From positions 1 to 5,560 of the forward strand of contig USIX01000159.1 in NCBI GenBank assembly GCA_900554895.1: a stretch of DNA of 5,560 nt, in the 5' to 3' direction. Every line of letters begins with the position of its first letter. Positions within the stretch are counted from its first letter, which is position 1. Shown piece after piece: positions 1 through 4,848 of the stretch. The stretch is from an uncultured Megamonas sp. (lineage in GTDB: Bacteria; Bacillota; Negativicutes; Selenomonadales; Selenomonadaceae). The position numbers were made by a program, and so were the translations under genes. The notes beneath the pieces were generated by a model. It searched no databases. It saw only the letters and a list, made by a program, of their open reading frames with translations, and was not told the DNA's origin.

Positions 1-92
1 TTAAAATCATTTTCGTTTTCCGAAAAAAATTTTTGCAGATTTTTTTCTTCTTTCAGCTTATTTGCCAGTTTATCGGTAATTTTTTCCGTCAT
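1..92 (-). CDS. Partial unidentified protein, first 30 codons, runs off the left edge
   Basis: An open frame starts at an ATG (complement of 90-92) and stays open to the left edge. A GAGGT ribosome-binding site (complement of 101-105) lies 8 nt upstream of the start, which supports a real gene rather than chance. The visible N-terminus begins MTEKITDKLANKLKEEKNLQ and continues with a Phe/Glu/Asn-rich stretch. It is highly charged and lysine-rich, probably helical, with no signal peptide or membrane segment. I do not recognise the family and assign no function. The gene is divergent from sucCD and shares its AT-rich upstream region, so the two could be co-regulated, but no clear promoter facing this gene was found (the best candidate has only a weak -35). 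Confidence 0.6.
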   Translation of the reverse strand, partial: MTEKITDKLANKLKEEKNLQKFFSENENDF

Positions 93-183
93 AATAGGTA
101 ACCTCATTATCACATTGATTTATGTTATAATAATAAAATAATATTGTAGGAAAAACAAGTTTAAAGGGACTGTTTTCGCTAAA

Positions 184-197
184 TTCAATTAATTGAA
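184..197. repeat. Perfect 14-bp palindrome TTCAATTAATTGAA, possible operator
   Basis: The sequence TTCAATTAATTGAA reads identically on both strands without mismatch. It overlaps a TTGAAA hexamer at 193-198 that could be a -35 box, although the matching -10 (TAGATA, 216-221) is weak. Perfect symmetry is typical of sites for dimeric repressors. I cannot assign it to a known regulator, and AT-rich DNA yields such palindromes by chance. Confidence 0.35.
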
Positions 198-258
198 ATA
201 TGATTTTGCTAAAATTAGATATAAATAAAATATATGGAAAAAATTTTTATTATAGATA

Positions 259-286
259 TTTACTATTTCTAAAAAAAGTGTATAAT
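259..286 (+). promoter_or_regulatory. Candidate SigA-type promoter for sucCD
   Basis: A TTTACT hexamer (259-264, 4 of 6 to the -35 consensus) is followed after 16 bp by a perfect TATAAT (281-286). Transcription would start near 293 and give a leader of about 113 nt before the sucC start codon. The -10 is the best match in this intergenic region, but AT-rich DNA makes such matches less significant. Confidence 0.5.
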
Positions 287-292
287 AATGAC

Positions 293-319
293 TATAAATA
301 AAATACAAATGTATTTATA
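293..319. repeat. Inverted repeat TATAAATA / TATTTATA at the predicted sucC transcription start
   Basis: TATAAATA (293-300) and its reverse complement TATTTATA (312-319) are separated by 11 bases. An alternative pairing of AAATAC (301-306) with GTATTT (311-316) around a 4-base loop uses part of the same sequence. The element lies just downstream of the candidate -10 box, where an operator or a weak leader hairpin would sit. It contains almost only A and T, so it may be fortuitous. Confidence 0.25.
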
Positions 320-337
320 ATTTAAAGTAATGAACTG

Positions 338-357
338 TAATATAGTAAATTTAAAAT
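338..357 (+). repeat. 20-base leader element, copy 1 (shared with the mreB upstream region)
   Basis: The sequence TAATATAGTAAATTTAAAAT matches the element at 3727-3746 at 18 of 20 positions; the only differences are at positions 13 and 19. It lies 48 nt upstream of the sucC start codon, within the predicted leader. The internal TATAGT could serve as a -10 box, but no -35 at a good distance was seen in either copy. Confidence 0.45.
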
Positions 358-389
358 AAATTTGTTATTATATTTAAGTATTTTAAACT

Positions 390-396
390 GGGGAGG
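390..396 (+). promoter_or_regulatory. Ribosome-binding site of sucC, fixes the GTG start
   Basis: GGGGAGG lies 9 nt upstream of the GTG at 406. It supports GTG as the true start; the resulting N-terminus (NIHEYQAK) is the normal first block of the SucC family, so no upstream or downstream start is needed. Confidence 0.85.
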
Positions 397-405
397 TAAT
401 CTTTA

Positions 406-1578
406 GTGAATATTCATGAATATCAGGCTAAACAGATTTTTAGAGAATTTGGTGTAGCTGTGCCAAATGGCGTACCTGCTTTTTCCGTGGATGAAGCAGT
501 TGCCGGTGCAAAAGAAAAATTAACAGGTCCGGTTTATGTGGTTAAAGCACAAATACATGCCGGCGGCCGCGGTAAAGCAGGCGGCGTAAAACTGGCCAAA
601 TCATTGGATGAAGTACAATTATACGCCAATGAGATTTTAGGAAAAGTGCTTGTAACGAAACAGACGGGTCCTGCCGGTAAAAAAGTAAACCGTCTTCTGA
701 TTGAAGAAGGATGTAAATTTAAAAAGGAACTTTATTTGAGCTTCACGGTTGACCGTGTTTCTTCCAGAGTTGTTATGATTGGTTCGGAAGAAGGCGGTAT
801 GGAAATTGAAGAAGTGGCTGCAAAAACGCCGGAAAAAATCTTTAAAGAATATATTGACCCGCTTTTGGGACTTACTTCCTATCAGGCTACTCGCATGGCG
901 TTTAAGATGAATTTTACGCCGGCATCTGTACGTAAAGCAGCTGCTCTCATGCAGAACCTTTATAAATTATTTATTGCAAAAGATTGCTCCTTAGCTGAAA
1001 TAAATCCGCTTGTTATTACTGAAGACGATAACGTAATGGCACTTGATGCAAAACTGAACTTTGATGACAGCGCATTGTTCCGTCATCCTGATGTGGCAGC
1101 ACTGCGTGACGAAACGGAAGAAGACCCGAAAGAACTGGAAGCGGCAGCTCTCGGTCTCAATTATGTAAATCTGGGCGGCGATGTTGCCTGCATGGTAAAC
1201 GGTGCGGGACTTGCTATGGCTACTGTTGATATTATTAAATATTACGGCGGCGAACCGGCAAACTTCCTTGATATCGGCGGACAGAGTACACCGGAAGACA
1301 ATGCTAAAGCATTTAAAATTATGCTCGAAGGCGGTCAGGCAAAAGGTATTTTCGTCAATATTTTCGGTGGCATTAACAGATGCGACAAAGTTGCCGAAGG
1401 CATTGTGAAAGCCAGTCAGTTAATCGACATGAACGTACCGATTGTAGTACGCTTGGAAGGTACGAATGTTGAAGAAGGCCGTGAAATTTTGAAAAATGCT
1501 AATGTACCGGGTCTTATCATGGCGGAATCCATGGAACTCGGTGCGCAGAAAATCGTAGAATTGGTAAAAAATGCCTGA
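406..1578 (+). CDS. sucC: Succinyl-CoA synthetase (ADP-forming) beta subunit
   Basis: The beta subunit binds nucleotide and succinate and, with SucD, interconverts succinate, CoA and ATP with succinyl-CoA, ADP and phosphate in the cytoplasm. At 390 residues it is full length (E. coli SucC has 388). An N-terminal ATP-grasp region (about 1-240) holds K47 and the phosphate-contacting GGRGKAGG (53-60); E198-I-N200 and D214 match the Mg-binding Asn/Asp pair. The C-terminal ligase domain (about 250-385) has [11 protein letters not shown] (265-275), [10 protein letters not shown] (318-327) and VVRLEGTN (347-354). Two loops differ from the forms I know: GGQST (291-295) where GGGAT is usual, and Asn324 after GGI where Val, Met or Thr is usual. 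The start is GTG behind a strong ribosome-binding site. It forms an operon with sucD 18 bp downstream. A related acid-CoA ligase such as malate-CoA ligase is a less likely alternative. Confidence 0.95.
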   Translation: MNIHEYQAKQIFREFGVAVPNGVPAFSVDEAVAGAKEKLTGPVYVVKAQIHAGGRGKAGGVKLAKSLDEVQLYANEILGKVLVTKQTGPAGKKVNRLLIEEGCKFKKELYLSFTVDRVSSRVVMIGSEEGGMEIEEVAAKTPEKIFKEYIDPLLGLTSYQATRMAFKMNFTPASVRKAAALMQNLYKLFIAKDCSLAEINPLVITEDDNVMALDAKLNFDDSALFRHPDVAALRDETEEDPKELEAAALGLNYVNLGGDVACMVNGAGLAMATVDIIKYYGGEPANFLDIGGQSTPEDNAKAFKIMLEGGQAKGIFVNIFGGINRCDKVAEGIVKASQLIDMNVPIVVRLEGTNVEEGREILKNANVPGLIMAESMELGAQKIVELVKNA

Positions 1579-1581
1579 TAC

Positions 1582-1588
1582 GGGAGGG
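1582..1588 (+). promoter_or_regulatory. Ribosome-binding site of sucD, fixes the GTG start
   Basis: GGGAGGG sits in the 18-bp gap between sucC and sucD, 8 nt before the GTG at 1597. It supports initiation at GTG and independent ribosome loading on the second gene of the operon. Confidence 0.85.
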
Positions 1589-1596
1589 AATAGTTC

Positions 1597-2499
1597 GTGG
1601 GAATTTTTGTTAATAAAGATACAAAAGTAATTGTACAGGGAGCAACTGGTAAAGTTGCCATGTTCCATACTCAGCACATGCTGGAATACGGTACTAAAAT
1701 CGTAGGCGGTGTAACGCCGGGCAAAGGCGGACAGGTTGTAAACGGAGTGCCGATTTTCAATACGGTGGAAGAGGCCGTAAAAGAAACAGGTGCAAACGCT
1801 TCCGTCATTTTCGTGCCGGCTAAATTTGCGGCTGACAGTATTTTAGAAGCTATTGATGCAGAGCTTGACCTGGTTGTATGCGTAACGGAACATATTCCGG
1901 TTATGGATATGGTTATGGTTCGTCGTGCGCTTGAAGGCAAGAAAACCCGTTTAATCGGTCCGAACTGTCCGGGCATAATGACGACGGATGAATGCAATAT
2001 CGGTATTATTCCAGGTAAAATCCACCGTAAAGGTCATGTAGGCATCGTATCGCGCTCCGGAACCCTGACTTATGAAGCTATGGCACAGATGACGAAAGCA
2101 GGTCTTGGTCAGACAACTATCGTAGGTATCGGCGGCGACCCGGTAAAAGGTACGGATTTTATTGATGTACTTAAAGCGTTTAATGAAGACCCGGAAACGA
2201 AAGCCGTTATGATGATTGGTGAAATCGGCGGCACAGCGGAAGAAGACGCAGCTGCATGGATTAAAGCTAATATGAAAAAACCGGTAGCGGCATTCATCAG
2301 TGGTCAGCAGGCGCCTCCGGGCAAACGTATGGGTCATGCCGGTGCAATTATTGCAGGCGGTAAAGGTTCCGCTGCGGATAAAATCAAAGCGTTGAACGAA
2401 GTCGGCATTGAAGTTGCCAAAACGGTTGCTCATATGGGTGATACGATGGTTGAAACATTGAAAAAAGCCGGCATTTATGAAGAATGCAAAACTTGTTAA
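1597..2499 (+). CDS. sucD: Succinyl-CoA synthetase (ADP-forming) alpha subunit
   Basis: The alpha subunit binds CoA and carries the histidine that is transiently phosphorylated during succinyl-CoA formation or cleavage. It acts in the cytoplasm with SucC. The 300-residue product aligns along its length with E. coli SucD (289). Visible landmarks are the Rossmann CoA-binding part (1-125) with [10 protein letters not shown] (36-45), GPNCPG (121-126), [10 protein letters not shown] (151-160), GIGGDP (177-182), E209 in GEIGG (208-212), and the phosphohistidine H247 in [10 protein letters not shown] (242-251). In the first CoA loop [10 protein letters not shown] (15-24) the third glycine usual in the family is Ala21. 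The protein ends in a tail of about ten residues beyond the E. coli end, with two cysteines (EECKTC). Its GTG start follows sucC closely and the pair ends at a shared hairpin terminator. Confidence 0.95.
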   Translation: MGIFVNKDTKVIVQGATGKVAMFHTQHMLEYGTKIVGGVTPGKGGQVVNGVPIFNTVEEAVKETGANASVIFVPAKFAADSILEAIDAELDLVVCVTEHIPVMDMVMVRRALEGKKTRLIGPNCPGIMTTDECNIGIIPGKIHRKGHVGIVSRSGTLTYEAMAQMTKAGLGQTTIVGIGGDPVKGTDFIDVLKAFNEDPETKAVMMIGEIGGTAEEDAAAWIKANMKKPVAAFISGQQAPPGKRMGHAGAIIAGGKGSAADKIKALNEVGIEVAKTVAHMGDTMVETLKKAGIYEECKTC

Positions 2500-2507
2500 G
2501 TTAAATA

Positions 2508-2545
2508 AAAAAATGCGAACTTCCAAAACGGAGTTCGCATTTTTT
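2508..2545. terminator. Bidirectional intrinsic terminator between sucD and the dehydrogenase gene
   Basis: A 14-bp perfect stem pairs 2508-2521 with 2532-2545, and two further C-G pairs inside it are possible with one bulged T. The core is ATGCGAACT / AGTTCGCAT. Six or more A residues flank the left arm and six T residues the right arm, so an RNA read from either strand ends in a U-run after the hairpin. It begins 8 bp after the sucD stop and ends 22 bp after the stop of the converging dehydrogenase gene, so it probably terminates both. Confidence 0.9.
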
Positions 2546-2567
2546 ATATTATTAATTAAGGAGTGTT

Positions 2568-3518
2568 TTATGCTTTAGCACTGGCAATAGCCTTTTTTAC
2601 GCTTTCAGCAGAAGCATAGAGAAGGTCGAGTTCTTCTTTCGGCAGATGCGGAGCGAAGGAACGGACAATACCGTCAGCGCAAATCATACGCGGAATGCTC
2701 AGTGCTACATCATGCAGACCGTATTCTCCTTCTAATACGGCGGACATAGGCAGGATTGTATGTTCGTTGTACATAAAGGATTTTGTAAAACGGGCTGCGA
2801 CCATAGCGATACCTGTATTGGTATAGCCTTTTAAGTTGATGATATCATATGCTCGCTGAACAAGAGCCTGTTCAACGGCTTTTTTGTCCAGTTTGTCGTC
2901 GAAATGGAAATATTCGTCAATATGTTCAAGTCCCAGTCCGGCTACGTTTACTGTGCTCCATGCAGTGAAAGCGGAATTGCCGTGTTCACCGAGAACGTAG
3001 CCGTGAATATTTTTCGGGTCGATATGATAGCGGTCAGCTATAATACGGCGCAAACGGAAAGTTTCCAGCATTGTACCCGTACCGATGATTTTTTCGCGCG
3101 GATAGTCGAATTGAGTAGAAACATGATATGTTGCGACATCAAGTGGGTTGGTAATCATAAGAATAAGTGCGTCTTTGGTGTATTTGGTAATTTCACTCAT
3201 GACGCTGCTCATGATTTTACAGTTGGTTTTGGACAAGATAAGACGATCCGGTTTTTCACCTGGTTTAATACTTGGGCCAGCTGTAATGATGATTAAGTCA
3301 GCATCTTTGCAGTCGGAATAATCACCGAAATACGTTCTGATATTAAGGCTGTGAATACAAGATGTTGCATCATTGGCATCAAGCGCTTCACCTTTGCATT
3401 TATTTTCATTTAAATCTATAAGAGCGATTTCAGAAGCGAGCTGAAAATCAAGCAATTTTGTAAGAACAGCGGAACCTACGTTACTGGCTCCAACAATAAC
3501 AACCTTTCCTTTAAACAT
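2568..3518 (-). CDS. NAD-dependent 2-hydroxyacid dehydrogenase of the lactate/malate dehydrogenase superfamily
   Basis: This 316-residue protein has the standard length and fold of LDH/MDH enzymes, which reduce a 2-oxoacid with NADH in the cytoplasm. The dinucleotide loop is GASNVG (10-15), and D35 at the end of the second strand favours NAD over NADP. N124-P125, R155 and the catalytic H179 in GEHG (177-180) are present, as is T233 in the KGYT segment. The specificity loop reads AGPSIKPGEKPDR (80-92): Ile84 occupies the position of Gln in LDH or Arg in MDH, and two residues are inserted before the catalytic Arg (R92). The usual catalytic Asp that pairs with the histidine is Glu152. Substrate is therefore uncertain: lactate, malate or a bulkier acid such as 2-hydroxyisocaproate. 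AGGGGG (3527-3532) precedes the ATG. It converges on sucCD, which may hint at a C4-acid link. Confidence 0.88.
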   Translation of the reverse strand: MFKGKVVIVGASNVGSAVLTKLLDFQLASEIALIDLNENKCKGEALDANDATSCIHSLNIRTYFGDYSDCKDADLIIITAGPSIKPGEKPDRLILSKTNCKIMSSVMSEITKYTKDALILMITNPLDVATYHVSTQFDYPREKIIGTGTMLETFRLRRIIADRYHIDPKNIHGYVLGEHGNSAFTAWSTVNVAGLGLEHIDEYFHFDDKLDKKAVEQALVQRAYDIINLKGYTNTGIAMVAARFTKSFMYNEHTILPMSAVLEGEYGLHDVALSIPRMICADGIVRSFAPHLPKEELDLLYASAESVKKAIASAKA

Positions 3519-3559
3519 TAAAAATACCCCCTAATTGTATAGATTATTATGCTGATTTC

Positions 3560-3588
3560 ATGATAGCACTTTGTAAAAATGGTGTCAA
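3560..3588 (-). promoter_or_regulatory. Strong SigA-type promoter with extended -10 for the dehydrogenase gene
   Basis: Read on the minus strand, a perfect TTGACA (complement of 3583-3588) is followed by a 17-bp spacer and TATCAT (complement of 3560-3565). The spacer ends in TGC, which gives the TGn extended -10 motif. Transcription would start near 3553, leaving a leader of about 35 nt that carries the AGGGGG ribosome-binding site. This is the best promoter in the window. Confidence 0.85.
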
Positions 3589-3591
3589 TTA

Positions 3592-3624
3592 TTTATGCTT
3601 TTAAATTATAAATAAAGCAATAAA
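3592..3624. repeat. Imperfect inverted repeat just upstream of the dehydrogenase promoter
   Basis: TTTATGCTTT (3592-3601) faces AAAGCAATAAA (3614-3624); the arms are complementary over ten pairs with one extra base in the right arm. It abuts the -35 box of the dehydrogenase promoter on its upstream side, a usual place for an activator or repressor site. No regulator can be named. Confidence 0.25.
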
Positions 3625-3666
3625 AATGTTGTTTTAAGTAATAGATAAGATAAAAATAGCTTTTTC

Positions 3667-3695
3667 TTGCCAAATGAATTGATGTATTATATATT
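3667..3695 (+). promoter_or_regulatory. Candidate SigA-type promoter for mreB
   Basis: TTGCCA (3667-3672, 5 of 6 to consensus) is followed after 17 bp by TATATT (3690-3695, 5 of 6). Transcription would begin near 3703, giving a leader of about 65 nt. Overlapping TATTAT hexamers at 3685-3690 and 3692-3697 make the exact -10 uncertain. Confidence 0.6.
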
Positions 3696-3712
3696 ATAAG
3701 ATATTAAGCTCA

Positions 3713-3743
3713 TAAACTTAATGTGTTAATATAGTAAACTTAA
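3713..3743 (+). repeat. Direct repeat TAAACTTAA spaced 22 bp
   Basis: TAAACTTAA occurs at 3713-3721 and again at 3735-3743, with starts 22 bp apart, about two helical turns, so both copies would face the same side of the DNA. Such spacing suits a response regulator binding as tandem dimers. The second copy lies within the 20-base element shared with sucC. Chance is possible in AT-rich DNA. Confidence 0.3.
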
Positions 3744-3746
3744 ACT
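3727..3746 (+). repeat. 20-base leader element, copy 2 (shared with the sucC upstream region)
   Basis: TAATATAGTAAACTTAAACT matches 338-357 at 18 of 20 positions. It ends 21 nt before the mreB start codon, just upstream of the ribosome-binding site AAGGGGAG (3752-3759), and lies within the predicted mRNA leader unless its TATAGT is itself a -10 box. Confidence 0.45.
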
Positions 3747-3767
3747 TGAAGAAGGGGAGTAAGATTA

Positions 3768-4805
3768 ATGTTTGGAATGTCCATGGATATTGGTATTGAC
3801 CTTGGTACTGCTAATGTCCTTATTTATATAAAAGGCAAAGGCATTGTTATACGGGAACCGTCCGTTGTAGCCATAGATAAAGACAGCAATCGTATTTTGG
3901 CAATCGGTGAGGAGGCGCGCCGCATGATTGGCCGTACGCCGGGAAATATTGTGGCGATAAGACCGTTGCGTGACGGTGTAATAGCTGATTACGATATAAC
4001 GGAACAGATGATAAGATATTTTATCGGTAAAGTGGCAGGTCGCCGTTTTATGTTTCGACCGCGTATTATGATTTGTGTACCGTCGCGAATTACTACAGTA
4101 GAAAAAAGAGCTGTACAGGAAGCTGCCATGCAGGCAGGCGCAAGTCATGCGGAACTTATTGAAGAACCGATGGCAGCTGCCATGGGAGCAGGTCTTGATG
4201 TAGCAGAACCGAATGGCTGTATGGTTATAGATATCGGCGGCGGAACAACAGATGTGGCAGTTATCAGTCTCGGCGGTATCGTAGTAAGTGATTCACTGCG
4301 TATGGCGGGTGATAAATTCGATGACTGCATCATTACCTACATTAAAAATAAGCATAATGTAATGATTGGCGAACGTACGGCTGAAACGATTAAAATTGAA
4401 GTGGGTCAGGCGTTTGAAGGTGCCCGCGATGAGAAAGTTGAAATTCGCGGTCGTGATTTGATTACGGGACTGCCTAAAACGATTGAAGTAAAATCAAATG
4501 AAGTAAGTGAAGCACTGGCGGAACCGGTAGCAGCTATCGTACAGTGCGTGAAACGTGTGCTGGAAGATACGCCGCCGGAACTTTCTTCCGATATTATGGA
4601 TAGAGGCATTATCATGACAGGCGGCGGAGCGATGCTTTACGGACTGGACACATTAATTCAGAAGGAAACCGGTATTGCTACATATCTGGCAGAAGATCCT
4701 TTGACATGCGTGGCTTTGGGTACCGGTAAAGCACTGGAATATATGGACAGATTATCCAAGGGTCGTAGGTCCAAATCGAATATTGCTGATAATGTTGAAA
4801 AATAA
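3768..4805 (+). CDS. mreB: Rod shape-determining protein, MreB/Mbl-type bacterial actin
   Basis: This cytoplasmic actin homologue polymerises on ATP along the inner face of the membrane and guides the elongation machinery of peptidoglycan synthesis. Its 345 residues are the usual length. The actin signatures are present in order: phosphate-1 loop GIDLGTAN (9-16), RTPGNIVAIRPLRDGVIADY (56-75), phosphate-2 loop DIGGGTTD (155-162), AGDKFDD (180-186), IGERTAE (200-206), GRDLITGLPKTIE (228-240) and adenosine motif TGGGAML (284-290). There is no long amphipathic N-terminal helix; a hydrophobic FMF (94-96) sits where the membrane-insertion loop of Thermotoga MreB lies. DLGTANVLI resembles Bacillus Mbl, whereas GRDLITGLPKTIE resembles Bacillus MreB, so the paralogue cannot be decided. 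AAGGGGAG (3752-3759) lies 8 nt before the ATG. mreC and mreD do not follow it; the gene is monocistronic or weakly coupled to the next one. Confidence 0.95.
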   Translation: MFGMSMDIGIDLGTANVLIYIKGKGIVIREPSVVAIDKDSNRILAIGEEARRMIGRTPGNIVAIRPLRDGVIADYDITEQMIRYFIGKVAGRRFMFRPRIMICVPSRITTVEKRAVQEAAMQAGASHAELIEEPMAAAMGAGLDVAEPNGCMVIDIGGGTTDVAVISLGGIVVSDSLRMAGDKFDDCIITYIKNKHNVMIGERTAETIKIEVGQAFEGARDEKVEIRGRDLITGLPKTIEVKSNEVSEALAEPVAAIVQCVKRVLEDTPPELSSDIMDRGIIMTGGGAMLYGLDTLIQKETGIATYLAEDPLTCVALGTGKALEYMDRLSKGRRSKSNIADNVEK

Positions 4806-4806
4806 T

Positions 4807-4830
4807 AGACTGCTTTTGCAGTCTTTTTTT
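4807..4830 (+). terminator. Intrinsic terminator of mreB
   Basis: A 7-bp stem, AGACTGC (4807-4813) with GCAGTCT (4818-4824), closes a TTTT loop and runs into a T-tract (4824-4830). It starts one base after the mreB stop codon and ends only 18 bp before the next start codon, so it lies between two closely spaced same-strand genes and may act as a partial terminator. Confidence 0.8.
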
Positions 4831-4848
4831 CTTAAAGGAAGGTAAATA

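Larger units (their letters stand above)
93..405. promoter_or_regulatory. AT-rich divergent intergenic region between the left-edge gene and sucC
   Basis: These 313 bases carry no convincing coding sequence; the only small frames are about 10 codons and lack a ribosome-binding site. Visible elements are a perfect 14-bp palindrome (184-197), a candidate sucCD promoter (259-286), an inverted repeat at the predicted transcription start (293-319), a 20-base element nearly identical to one upstream of mreB (338-357), and the sucC ribosome-binding site (390-396). The region is strongly AT-rich, so short symmetric motifs are expected by chance and each is only a candidate. Confidence 0.7.

Noticed and set aside
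171..216. Similar segments TTTTCGCTAAATT and TTTTGCTAAAATT about 30 bp apart
   Set aside because: The match needs a shift and is short in very AT-rich DNA; not enough to call a repeat.
288..320. Ten-codon frame beginning ATGACT in the sucC leader, possible leader peptide
   Set aside because: No ribosome-binding site, at or before the predicted transcription start, and AT-rich sequence gives such frames readily.
93..405. Riboswitch or CRISPR array in the long AT-rich intergenic region
   Set aside because: No conserved riboswitch core, no GC-containing stems and no regularly spaced repeats were seen.
1951..2526. 191-codon open frame antisense to sucD
   Set aside because: It lies opposite a clearly conserved gene and runs into the terminator hairpin; its composition (Phe, Cys, Arg rich) is that of a mirror frame and no family is recognisable.
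2904..3296. 130-codon open frame antisense to the dehydrogenase
   Set aside because: It is fully inside a conserved gene, has no ribosome-binding site of note and no recognisable motif.
3765..4148. 127-codon open frame antisense to the start of mreB
   Set aside because: Shadow of the conserved mreB reading frame; the Tyr/Asn/His-rich sequence has no domain signature.
4701..4706. Perfect TTGACA inside mreB as a promoter for the downstream gene
   Set aside because: No acceptable -10 hexamer lies 16-18 bp downstream (the region is TACCGGTAAA), so a promoter is not supported.
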